Source: JAICSD01 sp963836665 (GTDB lineage Bacteria; Acidobacteriota; Vicinamibacteria; Vicinamibacterales; 2-12-FULL-66-21). Taken from it: a stretch of DNA of 64,000 nt. Position numbers and translations under genes: made by a program. The notes under the pieces were generated by a model. That model was not told the origin of the DNA, did not search any database, and was given only the letters and a program-made list of their open reading frames with translations. Of the stretch, positions 33,241 to 42,168 are shown piece by piece; position 1 is the first letter of the stretch; each line of letters starts with the position of its first letter. The stretch covers positions 3,720,001 to 3,784,000 of the forward strand of contig CAWIKL010000001.1 of NCBI GenBank assembly GCA_963836665.1, read 5' to 3'.

Positions 33241-35040
33241 CTATTCAACCTTTTGCAGCCGGATAAAATTCCCGGGCGCTGACGAAGGGTCCTGACGGCC
33301 TTCGAACTTCACGGGGGGCAGGTCCTGGAACATCACGTCCCACTTCCAGCGTTCTGACGGATTCGACGCCTGCAACCAGTTCGTCGCCGTAACCGGACTG
33401 GCGAACGCCATCGAGGGCAGTCCTTCATAGCGCGCCTGGCCGGCCAGCGCTTTGGCCAGGTCGCCGCGCACCTGGGCGCTGGCGGTGTAGTCCAGTGTCG
33501 CGCCGAGCGCGCGGCCGAGGTTGACCAGGATCTGCCAGTCTTCGCGCGCGTCGCCGGGTGCGGCGAGCGATCGCGCCGCGGCCTGCAGGCGGCCATCGCC
33601 ATTGACGTAGGTCGCGTCCTTCTCGAACGAGCAGCTGCCCGGCAGCACGATGTCAGCCGCGCGGGCCAGGTCCGTCATCAGAACGCCTTGCACGACGAGC
33701 AGCGCCAGTGTGCCCGACTTACGCGCGTCGATGACCCACGACACGTCGCCGATCGAACCGTCGGGGCCGGGATCGAAGACGTAGAGCGTCTTCACGGTGC
33801 CGCTCTCGACCTGGCGGCGGAACGCCGACAGGTCCGCCGCCCCGGAGGCGGTACGGATGACCGGGAAACCGAGATCGGTGGCGCCGCTGACGTTGGGTGC
33901 GTCGACCGGTGGGATCTTGAACTTTGTGTTGTCCGGCTGAGGCTTTGCACGCGTGCGCCAGCTGATCGCGACGCCGTCTTCCGGCACGCCGAACGCGCCG
34001 CCGATACGGCCGAGCAGAAAGAGCTCTTCGAGCGATGCGTGCGCCGAGACCAGCAGGCGCACCGCACCCGTGCCGCCGTTGGCCTCGACGCGGTCGGCCG
34101 TCCTGGTGAGCGCCTCGTGCCACTCGGCCGGCTGCTGCACGCCGGCCTCGTTGCGCACGAGCGGCTTGTGCAGGCGGTCGTCCCCTTCGATCCAGTGATA
34201 GTCGAAACGGCCGATGTCGCACATCCAGTAGCCGTTGACGTCCGGGTTGAAGCGCGGCGTCGTGCGCACGAGGCGCGCGCCCTTGGCCCACTCCGGCTTG
34301 GCGCGGAGCCAGGCGGTCGTGCTGCAGCCGCGCTCGCAGAAGGTGCAGATTGTGTCGACGGCGTCAGGGTTGTCCCACGGCCGCGACTTGAAGCGGTAGT
34401 CGCGTGTCGTGATCGCACCGACCGGGCAGACGTCCATCAGGTTGCCCGAGATGAGCGAGTGCACGCCTTCGTCCTGGAAAGTCGCGATCTCGCTACCGTA
34501 GCCTCGTTCGGTGATACCGATCTGCGCGTCGCCGTCGACCTCGCGCATGAAACGCACGCAGCGCGTACACAGGATGCAGCGGTTGCGGTTCAGCATGAGC
34601 GTCGGACCGAAGTCGACGTCAGCCTTGACGCCTTCACCGTCGAATACCCGGCGCGGAAACTCCATGCGGCTCTCGTTCGGGCCAAACGAATAGGAGAAGT
34701 CCTGGAGCGGACACTCGCCGCCTTTGTCGCAGACCGGGCAGTCGAGCGGGTGATTGATCAGGAGGAACTCGAACACGCTGGCGCGCGCCTCGACGACGTC
34801 GGGCGTCTGCGTCATGACGACCATGCCCTCGCCTGCCGGTGTCGAACAGGCGGTCTGGAGCTTGGGCATCTTCTCGATCTTAACGAGGCAGACGCGGCAG
34901 GAACCGTCGATCCCCAGACCGGGGTGGTAGCAATAGTAGGGGACCTTGATGCCGTGTTCGATCGCGGCCTGCAGGACGGTCTTGCCCTTTTCGACGGTGA
35001 CCGGAAGGCCATCGATGGTCAGGTTGACGCCGTTCTCCAT
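33241..35040 (-). CDS. nuoG: NADH-quinone oxidoreductase subunit G (NuoG-like), short form
   Basis: 599 aa iron-sulfur protein. N-terminal 2Fe-2S ferredoxin domain (YYCYHPGLGIDGSCRVCLVK), the His-Cys3 4Fe-4S box (HPLDCPVCDKGGECPLQD), a further 4Fe-4S ligand set (RCILCTRCVRF, DVCPVGAI), and the MopB-type cluster (CTFCERGC). It ends in a reduced molybdopterin-fold domain with QGVLMTDLARAADIVLPGSC. Complex I usually has nuoE and nuoF directly upstream, but here an S23-type gene intervenes and no other nuo genes are in the window. Confidence 0.88.
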   Translation of the reverse strand: MENGVNLTIDGLPVTVEKGKTVLQAAIEHGIKVPYYCYHPGLGIDGSCRVCLVKIEKMPKLQTACSTPAGEGMVVMTQTPDVVEARASVFEFLLINHPLDCPVCDKGGECPLQDFSYSFGPNESRMEFPRRVFDGEGVKADVDFGPTLMLNRNRCILCTRCVRFMREVDGDAQIGITERGYGSEIATFQDEGVHSLISGNLMDVCPVGAITTRDYRFKSRPWDNPDAVDTICTFCERGCSTTAWLRAKPEWAKGARLVRTTPRFNPDVNGYWMCDIGRFDYHWIEGDDRLHKPLVRNEAGVQQPAEWHEALTRTADRVEANGGTGAVRLLVSAHASLEELFLLGRIGGAFGVPEDGVAISWRTRAKPQPDNTKFKIPPVDAPNVSGATDLGFPVIRTASGAADLSAFRRQVESGTVKTLYVFDPGPDGSIGDVSWVIDARKSGTLALLVVQGVLMTDLARAADIVLPGSCSFEKDATYVNGDGRLQAAARSLAAPGDAREDWQILVNLGRALGATLDYTASAQVRGDLAKALAGQARYEGLPSMAFASPVTATNWLQASNPSERWKWDVMFQDLPPVKFEGRQDPSSAPGNFIRLQKVE

Positions 35041-35050
35041 AAGCTTCGGA

Positions 35051-35707
35051 TCATATCAATTTGGGGGGGCGCCGGGGGGGGTCTGGGGGTTCTTTAGGTT
35101 CTTCGGGTTCTTCGGGTTCTCCGGGTTCTCCGGGTTCTTCGGGTTCTCCGGGTTCTCCGGGTTCCTCGGGTTCGGTTCGGGGTTCGGGTCTCTCTGCTCG
35201 GTCGGCGGCGGCCGGCCTCACGCGTTCGGGCTTTTCGCGTCGACGCCAGGGACGGGAAGTAGGGTCCTTGGCGGGACGGCGCAGGCCGAGCTCGATTTCG
35301 CGCTTGATTCGCGTTTTGTGACCTTCGTAAACCCGGTGCGCTTGAGGCGACTCCAGGTAGCGCCACCAGCCGCGAATTGCGCCGTGCGTGCGGCGGAGAT
35401 ACGAGCGCACCACGTTATATTCCTGCCGGCTCCAGTAGCCTGACTCGAGGCCGTCCAGCAGCTCGTCTTCGGTCTCGTCCAGCGACGACTTCGCGATGGT
35501 GAGGTAGCGCACGATCTCGGCCGGCCCGAACCTGGACCATCCCTCGGCAATGTTCCGCGTGCCGCCACGCGCCGCGTCTCGGATCTGGCTCACGAACTTG
35601 AAGTCGCGACACACCGGCTCGCGCCGCGTGAGGCGCACCACCTCACGCCGTACCATGCGCGCCAGCTTCCAGCAATCGAGATCCTGAAACCGCCTCACTC
35701 CAGCCAT
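35051..35707 (-). CDS. S23/IVS-type four-helix-bundle protein with a repeat-derived acidic tail
   Basis: 218 aa from ATG 35707 (MAGVRRFQDLDCWKLARMV). The helices DFKFVSQIRDAARGGTRNIA, EGWSRFGPAEIVRYLTIAKS and LDETEDELLDGLESGYWSRQ match the family encoded in 23S rRNA intervening sequences and resembling Avd of retroelements. The last about 60 residues are not part of the fold: they are Glu-Pro-Gly runs (EEPGEPGEPEEP) translated from a 9-bp minisatellite. The stop lies 10 bases before nuoG. Function unknown, nucleic-acid binding likely for the family. Confidence 0.85.
   Translation of the reverse strand: MAGVRRFQDLDCWKLARMVRREVVRLTRREPVCRDFKFVSQIRDAARGGTRNIAEGWSRFGPAEIVRYLTIAKSSLDETEDELLDGLESGYWSRQEYNVVRSYLRRTHGAIRGWWRYLESPQAHRVYEGHKTRIKREIELGLRRPAKDPTSRPWRRREKPERVRPAAADRAERPEPRTEPEEPGEPGEPEEPGEPGEPEEPEEPKEPPDPPRRPPKLI
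35086..35178 (+). repeat. 9-bp minisatellite (GGTTCTTCG/GGTTCTCCG), left arm
   Basis: About ten copies of a GGTTCTTCG or GGTTCTCCG unit. They lie inside the 3' end of the four-helix-bundle gene and encode its EEP/GEP tail. It is the reverse complement of the array at 35813-35934. Confidence 0.9.
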
Positions 35708-35812
35708 GCACCTGAGAAGTGCATCTGAAGTGCCAGCAGGTTTCCTCAGGAGAATCGAACGGTGTCTTGAAAAGTCGGCAATTCCTGCAACACCGCCCCA
35801 ACCTCCGGATCG

Positions 35813-35934
35813 CAAGAACGTCAAGAACCCAAAGAACCCGAAGAACCCGAAGAACCCAAAGAACCCGAAGAACCCGAAGAACCCGAAGAACCCCCGAATC
35901 CCCGAACCCCCGAACCCCCGAACCCCCGAACCCC
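35813..35934 (+). repeat. 9-bp minisatellite (AAGAACCCG), right arm
   Basis: About eight to nine copies of AAGAACCCG or AAGAACCCA pass into 7-8 bp CCCCGAA copies that run up to the stop codon of the M1 peptidase gene. With the array at 35086-35178 it forms an interrupted inverted repeat around the four-helix-bundle gene. Confidence 0.9.
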
Positions 35935-38598
35935 CTACTTCTCGATCTCCGCGAGCGCCGCACCATCCCGATTGACGTCCACCCCGCGCAGGGCGCCCTT
36001 CAGCGGGAGAGCCTGCTCGACCACCTTGTCCGTGACGCGGACCACGACGTCTTCGCTCGAGCCGTCGGTGTAGAGCACCGTCACCGTGACCGGGACGTCA
36101 TAGATCTCGTCTTTCTGTTCGAAGCGCACCCGCAACGTGCGACCGTCGACGACGTAGGTGAAGCGCAGGGTCGGGATCCCGGCTGAGTAGATCCAGCGAT
36201 CGAAGAAGCGCTCGAGCGACCGGCCGCCGGCGGCCTTCTCCATCGCGATGCGGAAATCGTCCGTGCCCGCCTTCTTGAACCGCCATGTCTGGTAGAAATC
36301 GCGCAGTCCGGCGAAGAATGCCTCGTCGCCGACCAGGCGCCGCAGCATGTGCAGGGCCATCGCCCCCTTGTTGTAGACGAGCGCCCGGAAGACGCGCCCC
36401 TCCGAGCGGATGTGGCCGAGACGATAGCCGAGATAGACGGGTCCCTGCGGAGACATCTCCATCGACCAGCGCCGCATCTGGCGTACGACGCCGGCGAACG
36501 TGTCAGGCCCGCGCTCTTTCTCCGCGTACATCGCCGCGAAATACTGCGCGAACCCCTCGCTGATCCATTGCTCGTGATAGTTCTTCCAGCCGACGGCCTG
36601 TCCCCACCATTGATGCGCGATCTCGTGCGCGATGAAGAACGACGAGTAACCCTGGAACGCGACCGGGTCGTTCGACCACACGTAGGGCGTCGTCGGCAGC
36701 GGCTGGGTCAGCAGCGCGAAGTACGCGGGACTGTGTCCGCCGGGCAGTTCCCCTTCCGTGATCGCCAGCGTGAAGCTGTCATACGGCGCGTCGCCGAGGA
36801 TCGACGTGTAGAACTTCAGGATGTCGCTCGCCTTGTCGCCGAACTGGCGCATGCGCCCGGACTGGCGCGGGTTGGCCGACACGATCAGCGCCATGGGATC
36901 CGCTTCGTCCTGCAGCTTGAGCGGCACGGGCGGCGACGACTGGAAGCGGCTGACCACGAACGCGAGATAGCGTGCCGGCTCGGCGCTCTCGAACAGGAAC
37001 CGCTTGCGCGGCCGCTGGCCGGGCGCCGCCGGCGCGACGATCGACGGTCCTCCGCGCGGCGTGCCGCTGGCGACCACGTCGTACTCGCCCGGTACCGTGA
37101 TCGCCACATCCGCCGTCGCGTAGTCGGTCACCGGCGCCTGCGGATACCAGTAGCTGCGGTTGCTGTAGGTCCACTGCGCCTCTGGCGGGATGACGACCTC
37201 TTGGACCGGCGCCTGCGTCTGGCCCTGCACGGTGGCCGCTTCGCGCTCGACGCTCTGCGGCGGCAGGCGCCCGCCGTAGGTGACAACGAGATCGAAGTCG
37301 CTGTTGGGCGCGATGGTTCCCGGTAACCCGACCAGGACGTTGTTCTGGCCGACGACGCGCAGGTGGAGCAAGCGGCCGCCGAGCTGCGGTGAGGTGATCG
37401 CCCGTACGACCAGCGGTTCGGCGAGGTGGATCGTCACCGTACCGGAGAGAGCGTTCCGGGTGTGCACCGACATCGTCACGGTGCCGTCGAGCCACAAGCG
37501 CTCCGGCGAGAACGACGCGTCGACACGGTAATGCGTGACGTCGTAGTCGAGCTTGTCGTCCTCGCTGAAGAACGGCCCGCGCGCCGCGAGCGTGTCGGCC
37601 GAGGTGTAGACGGCGATGTTGCGGCGGCGCCTCCGGTCGAAGAACGAAATGTCTTCCGGCTCGGACGTCGAGCGGGCGTAGGTGAGATTGCCGTACTTCC
37701 CGGTCCCGATCTCGGCGACGAAATCGCCGTGCTGCGGCACCAGCGACCACTGCGACGTGCTCAGATCGTTGAGGTCGATCTGAAAGCTGTTGGGGAGCCC
37801 GGCGTCGAAGACCTGGGCGGCGCGGCGCAGGTGCGTGGCGTCGACCGGGCGCGGCGTCAACGCGCCGCCGGTGACGCGCGCGGCGAATTCCGCCGGCGTC
37901 AGACGGATAAAGAGCGTCGTGAACCCGGTGTGCAGCGCCTCGGTGCCGGCGAAGATGCGCATCTGGCCGCGTTCGGCCGCCGGCGCCGGCGTGAAGTCGG
38001 CGCGGCCGCGGCCGACGAAGACTACCGCCGTCGGGCCGTCGGTCACCCTCGCGACAAAGGCGTAGCCCGAGGCGAGTGTCAGCGTCAGGTCCGGCGCCGA
38101 CACAATCGCGTCGCGCACGTCCCATTCGGCGGAGGCATCGAGGGCAAGACGATACAACCCGTCGATCTCGGTAAGCCGCTCCACGTCGCCGATCATCCAG
38201 GGTTCGCCGTTACGCCCGGGCACGGCGTCAATGCGCCAGGTCCACACGTGTCCTTCCTCGCCGGTCACGGTCAGGATCTCGAGTAGCAGGCGCACCCCGC
38301 CGTCAGTGAGCGCGGCCCGGTCGCGTTCCTTCAGCGAGAGCTCGGCGACCTTGGTCGCCGTCATCGAGCCGACGAATTCGCTGAGCCGGACGGCGTTGAC
38401 GCCCGGTCGGGTCAGCGCTCGCAGCGTCTGGTTGTCGCCGGCGCGAATCGCCGACTCGATCGTCAGGACCAGGCGGGTCACCGGATCGACGTCCCCCGCC
38501 TGCGGCGCGGAGGCAGACGGGCGCGCCGCGGCGAATCGGAACGCCAGCAACAGGCACGCGCAGACGAGGGCGGCGCGGGCACGCATCGGCATGCCCAT
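35935..38598 (-). CDS. Exported M1-family (gluzincin) metallopeptidase
   Basis: 887 aa. Signal peptide (RAALVCACLLLAFRFAAARP). A long N-terminal region of about 350 residues is unassigned, then an M1 beta domain and the zinc site AHEIAHQWWG with Glu in HEQWISEGFAQYFA (HExxH-x18-E). The usual GxMEN exopeptidase motif before HExxH is not seen; the equivalent stretch reads EGELPGGHSPAYFALL. Aminopeptidase specificity is therefore doubtful. The C-terminal beta domain closes the protein. The gene ends against the minisatellite. Confidence 0.88.
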   Translation of the reverse strand: MGMPMRARAALVCACLLLAFRFAAARPSASAPQAGDVDPVTRLVLTIESAIRAGDNQTLRALTRPGVNAVRLSEFVGSMTATKVAELSLKERDRAALTDGGVRLLLEILTVTGEEGHVWTWRIDAVPGRNGEPWMIGDVERLTEIDGLYRLALDASAEWDVRDAIVSAPDLTLTLASGYAFVARVTDGPTAVVFVGRGRADFTPAPAAERGQMRIFAGTEALHTGFTTLFIRLTPAEFAARVTGGALTPRPVDATHLRRAAQVFDAGLPNSFQIDLNDLSTSQWSLVPQHGDFVAEIGTGKYGNLTYARSTSEPEDISFFDRRRRRNIAVYTSADTLAARGPFFSEDDKLDYDVTHYRVDASFSPERLWLDGTVTMSVHTRNALSGTVTIHLAEPLVVRAITSPQLGGRLLHLRVVGQNNVLVGLPGTIAPNSDFDLVVTYGGRLPPQSVEREAATVQGQTQAPVQEVVIPPEAQWTYSNRSYWYPQAPVTDYATADVAITVPGEYDVVASGTPRGGPSIVAPAAPGQRPRKRFLFESAEPARYLAFVVSRFQSSPPVPLKLQDEADPMALIVSANPRQSGRMRQFGDKASDILKFYTSILGDAPYDSFTLAITEGELPGGHSPAYFALLTQPLPTTPYVWSNDPVAFQGYSSFFIAHEIAHQWWGQAVGWKNYHEQWISEGFAQYFAAMYAEKERGPDTFAGVVRQMRRWSMEMSPQGPVYLGYRLGHIRSEGRVFRALVYNKGAMALHMLRRLVGDEAFFAGLRDFYQTWRFKKAGTDDFRIAMEKAAGGRSLERFFDRWIYSAGIPTLRFTYVVDGRTLRVRFEQKDEIYDVPVTVTVLYTDGSSEDVVVRVTDKVVEQALPLKGALRGVDVNRDGAALAEIEK

Positions 38599-38649
38599 TA
38601 TGAGACACGGCGGCCGCTTCCGGGCACCGTGACCAACAGCGTGACTAAG

Positions 38650-39846
38650 TTAAGTGGCCGGGGCCGCCCGCTTGAGGATCAGGACAGTCAGGTCGTCGGT
38701 GAACCGCGAATCACGCGCGTGCGCCTCGACGGCGCGCAGGATCGCCGGCGCCAGCACCGCCGGGGGCTCGTCGCCGCGCGCAGCCAGGAACCGCTCGAGA
38801 CCGCTTTCCTCGAACGGCAGTCCGGACGGGTTCTCCGCTTCCGTGATGCCGTCGCTGTAAAGGACCAGGATGTCGCCGGCATCGACGTGCGTGGCGGCCG
38901 CCTCGTAGGTCGATCCCTCGAACATGCCGAGCGCGACGCCTGTTCCAGACAGACGCTCGATCGTCCCGTCGGTCCGGCGCAGCAGTGGCGGGTTCTGGCC
39001 GGCGTTGACGTAGGTCAGCGCGCCCGTCGACGGCGTGTAGACGCCGTAGAACAGCGTGATGAAGCGCGACCCCGGCGTGTGCCGGCAGATCTGCGTGTTG
39101 AGTCGCGCCATCAACGCGCATGCTTCGAGCCGCTCGTCGACGAGCGTGCGCAGGACGGCGAGCAGGAGCGCCATCAGCAGCGCAGCCGGGCTGCCTTTGC
39201 CGGCGACATCGCCGATGGTGACGATCACGCGGCCTTCTGGATCGCCGCTCAGCGGCAGGACGTCATAGAAGTCGCCGCCGACGGTATTGGCCGGCCGCGT
39301 GATGCCGCAAATCCCGGCATCCCCTGCTGCGTAAGTCCCCGTCGGCAGCATCGCGAGCTGGATTTCGCGCGCCACCTCCAGCTCCCCCTTGAGCGACAGC
39401 CGGTCCGCCACTTCGAGCAGGAGCAGCAGGTTGATGAGGATGATGCTGACGAGCAGCGCCAGGGTGCCGTCGGCCCATTGCGGCGCGAACAGCACGACAT
39501 GGAAAAACGGCGTGCCGAAGGGGACGTCGACGCGCCCCCACTGCCGGAACAACGTGAACACGCCGACGACCGCAACGGCGAGCGACACCAAGTAGAGCAG
39601 GCGCCGCGCCGGCGACAGGCGCAGCGTGAACGCCATGAACAGCTGCCGGGCGCGCAGCAGCACCCTCCGCAACGGTGGCTCCCGCGCCACCCGCTCCTCG
39701 TCGAGGCCGCGCGCGAAGAAGCGGTAGGCATCGCGCGTGTCGTGCGTGAAGAGGCGCTGCAGGTCTTCGGCCGTCACGTCGCGCGCAACATCGCGCGTCC
39801 AGGCGTCGAACCAGTGAGGGCCAGGCGGCCCGGCTTGCTGCGCCAC
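38650..39846 (-). CDS. Membrane-anchored RsbU/SpoIIE-type PP2C phosphatase
   Basis: 398 aa. Two membrane segments at residues about 85-150 (LLYLVSLAVAVVGVFTLF, GTLALLVSIILINLLLLLEV) precede the PP2C-SpoIIE domain at about 170-395 (TVGGDFYDVLPL, VTIGDVAGKGSPAALLMALL, ILVLYSDGITEAENPSG, FTDDLTVLILKR). It is predicted to act on phosphorylated anti-anti-sigma factors; no rsbW or rsbV is adjacent. It is a second SpoIIE-type protein in the window. Confidence 0.9.
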   Translation of the reverse strand: MAQQAGPPGPHWFDAWTRDVARDVTAEDLQRLFTHDTRDAYRFFARGLDEERVAREPPLRRVLLRARQLFMAFTLRLSPARRLLYLVSLAVAVVGVFTLFRQWGRVDVPFGTPFFHVVLFAPQWADGTLALLVSIILINLLLLLEVADRLSLKGELEVAREIQLAMLPTGTYAAGDAGICGITRPANTVGGDFYDVLPLSGDPEGRVIVTIGDVAGKGSPAALLMALLLAVLRTLVDERLEACALMARLNTQICRHTPGSRFITLFYGVYTPSTGALTYVNAGQNPPLLRRTDGTIERLSGTGVALGMFEGSTYEAAATHVDAGDILVLYSDGITEAENPSGLPFEESGLERFLAARGDEPPAVLAPAILRAVEAHARDSRFTDDLTVLILKRAAPAT

Positions 39847-39879
39847 GATCTTTACTGTCCTTCGCTTTCCGTCGTGCTG

Positions 39880-41061
39880 TCAGATCAAGCCGATTTCCCG
39901 GCCCACGGCAGCGAACTGGTCAAGGGCGTACTGCAAGTCTTCGTGGGTATGCGTCGCGGTGACGATCGTCCGCACCCGCGCCCTGTCCCGCGCCACCGTG
40001 GGGAAGGCGATGCCTTGCGCGAACACCCCGCGCGCGAAGAGCTTGTCGGAGAGCAGCATGGCCTTGGCCCCATCTCCCGCGATCACCGGCGTAATCGGGC
40101 TCTCGCTCAGCCCGGTGTCGAACCCGAGCCGCTGCAGCCCCTCCTTGAAGAAACGAGTGTTAGCCCAGAGTCGTTCGATGATTTCCGGCTCGTCCATCAG
40201 CACGTCGAGGGCGGCTATGCAGGTGAGCACGACCGACGGGGGGTGCGAGGTCGAAAACAGGAATGGCCGGGCGCGGTGATAGAGGAACTCGATGAGATTC
40301 GTATTGCCGGCGACGTAGCCGCCGAGGGCGCCGATCGCCTTCGAGAGTGTCCCGACCTGGACATCGACGCGGCCGTGCATGCCGAAATGGTCCACCGTGC
40401 CGCGGCCGTGCTTGCCGAATACCCCGCTCGCATGCGCGTCGTCCACCATCATGATGCAGCCGGTGTCTTCGGCAAGCGCGCACAATTCGGGGAGCGGCCC
40501 GAGGTCGCCGTCCATGCTGAATACGCCGTCGGTGATGAGCAGCTTGCGTTGCGCCGCCGGCAGATCCTTGATGATCTTGCGCGCCGCGTCGACGTCCTTG
40601 TGCGGGAAGACTTTGATCGCGGCGCGGCTCAGCCGGCAGCCGTCGATGATGCTGGCGTGATTGAGCTCGTCGGAGATGACGACGTCTTCCTTGGTCAGGA
40701 TTGCCGACACCGTACCGGCGTTCGCCGTGAAGCCGCTCTGAAAGACGACGACCTTCTCGACCTTCTTGAACTCGGCCAGGCGGCGCTCGAGCTCCATGTG
40801 GATTTCCATCGTCCCGGCGATGGTGCGAACCGAGCCGGTGCCAACGCCAAACTGCTCGATGGCTTTGAGGGCCGCCTGGCGAAGCTTCGGATGCGTGGTC
40901 AGCCCGAGGTAGTTGTTCGACGAGAGGTTGACGACCGACCTGTGATCGACCGTTGTATGCGCCTTCTGCTCGTCATCGAGGATGCGGAGCTGACGGAAGA
41001 GCTTCTGCTCGCGGAGCGAATCCAGTTCTGTGCCGAGGTAAGCGAGCGGATCGGTGCGCAT
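39880..41061 (-). CDS. kbl: Glycine C-acetyltransferase / alpha-oxoamine synthase
   Basis: 393 aa PLP enzyme of the KBL/BioF family. The PLP-lysine motif is QVGTLSKAIGALGGYVAG, the cofactor Asp/His region is MVDDAHASGVFGKHGRG, and the N-terminal NLSSNNYLGLTTHPKL is conserved. The best fit is 2-amino-3-ketobutyrate CoA ligase in threonine-to-glycine conversion. A tdh gene is not adjacent and bio genes are absent, so BioF or another alpha-oxoamine synthase cannot be excluded. Confidence 0.85.
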   Translation of the reverse strand: MRTDPLAYLGTELDSLREQKLFRQLRILDDEQKAHTTVDHRSVVNLSSNNYLGLTTHPKLRQAALKAIEQFGVGTGSVRTIAGTMEIHMELERRLAEFKKVEKVVVFQSGFTANAGTVSAILTKEDVVISDELNHASIIDGCRLSRAAIKVFPHKDVDAARKIIKDLPAAQRKLLITDGVFSMDGDLGPLPELCALAEDTGCIMMVDDAHASGVFGKHGRGTVDHFGMHGRVDVQVGTLSKAIGALGGYVAGNTNLIEFLYHRARPFLFSTSHPPSVVLTCIAALDVLMDEPEIIERLWANTRFFKEGLQRLGFDTGLSESPITPVIAGDGAKAMLLSDKLFARGVFAQGIAFPTVARDRARVRTIVTATHTHEDLQYALDQFAAVGREIGLI

Positions 41062-41124
41062 AGCCGCCCAGTATAGCTACGGACAAACTCGGATGAACAG
41101 GCCATCGGGGGTGGTCATGACTCT

Positions 41125-42168
41125 TCACTCTTCCCGCAGTACCTCGGACGCCACGACTTCCAGGATTGCTGCGGTCGGCACCGCGAGGATTGCGCCGAGG
41201 ATGCCGGCGAGCGAGCCGCCGATGAGCAGCGCGACGATGACAGTCACGGCGCTGACGCCGACCTGTCGCGCCATGACCTTCGGCACCAGGACGTGGCTCT
41301 CGGTCTGCTGCTGCAGGATGAAGAAGATCAGGACCAGCACGACCTTGTTGATCGACAACGTGGCTGCCACCCCAAGCGCGGGAATCGCCGAGAGTACCGG
41401 TCCGACGATGGGGATGAGCTCACCAATGGCCGAGACCAGCGCAAGCACGTAAAAATACGGAATCCCGAACGCCCACAGCCCAATCGCCGAGGTCACGCCG
41501 ATGGTCGCGGCCAGCAGCAGCTGACCGCTGAGCCAGGCGCTCACTTTCACCATCACTTCCCGCGATGCCGCGTCGATGCGACCGCGGCGTTTTCGGGGGA
41601 ACAAGCGCAGGAACGACTCGCGCAGGCGCCACGAATCGATGAGCATGTAGAAGGTCAGGATCAAGATCGTGAAGATGCCGAAGATGCCGCCGGCCACGCC
41701 GACCACCGCTCCGGCCACTTTCGTCACCGCGTCTCCGCCGCTGCCCGGCGCCTTTTCCACCGCCTCGCGCATCGTCAGGTGTTCCTTCAGCCAGCCCTTG
41801 GTGATCAGGAACCGTTGTCCGCGCTCGAACCATTCGGGGGCCTTCTCCCACATCGCCTGCCCCTGCTGCACCAGCGGCGGAAAGACGAGGAACAGGACGA
41901 GCGCGATCGTGCCGAGGATGGCGAGGTAAAGGACCAGGATCGCCAGCCAGCGCGGGAAGCGCGCCGACCCGATGGGCAGCAGCTTCTGCCGCTCGATGAC
42001 GCGTACGATCGGGCTGAAGCCGATGGCCAGCACGCTGCTGACGTAGATCATCAACAGCGCCTCGCGGACGATGTAGGCGCACCAGAACAGGAGACCGGCC
42101 AACGCGGTCGTCGCGATCGCGTAGCGAATGTGCGCGCGGATCTCGGCGCCGCGATCCGGATCGATCAG
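41125..42168 (-). CDS. AI-2E/PerM-family permease, probable CTG start
   Basis: 347 aa, about eight membrane helices (ALLMIYVSSVLAIGFSPIV, LAILVLYLAILGTIALVLFL, FGIFTILILTFYMLI, then the C-terminal PVLSAIPALGVAATLS and GILGAILAVPTAAIL). No ATG, GTG or TTG precedes the first helix in frame. The best start is CTG at 42168, which overlaps the aminotransferase stop as CTGA, with GAGG about nine bases upstream. The family includes transporters and Na+/H+ antiporters; substrate unknown. Confidence 0.82.
   Translation of the reverse strand: MIDPDRGAEIRAHIRYAIATTALAGLLFWCAYIVREALLMIYVSSVLAIGFSPIVRVIERQKLLPIGSARFPRWLAILVLYLAILGTIALVLFLVFPPLVQQGQAMWEKAPEWFERGQRFLITKGWLKEHLTMREAVEKAPGSGGDAVTKVAGAVVGVAGGIFGIFTILILTFYMLIDSWRLRESFLRLFPRKRRGRIDAASREVMVKVSAWLSGQLLLAATIGVTSAIGLWAFGIPYFYVLALVSAIGELIPIVGPVLSAIPALGVAATLSINKVVLVLIFFILQQQTESHVLVPKVMARQVGVSAVTVIVALLIGGSLAGILGAILAVPTAAILEVVASEVLREE

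Noticed and set aside
33241..35040. Formate dehydrogenase alpha subunit instead of NuoG
   Set aside because: The N-terminal 2Fe-2S plus His-Cys3 layout fits NuoG, the molybdopterin domain is short, and no Sec/Cys catalytic position of FdhF type is present.
38629..41076. 815-residue plus-strand open frame
   Set aside because: It is antisense to both the RsbU-type phosphatase and kbl genes, whose motifs are unambiguous, and its translation is Arg/Glu-rich without domains.
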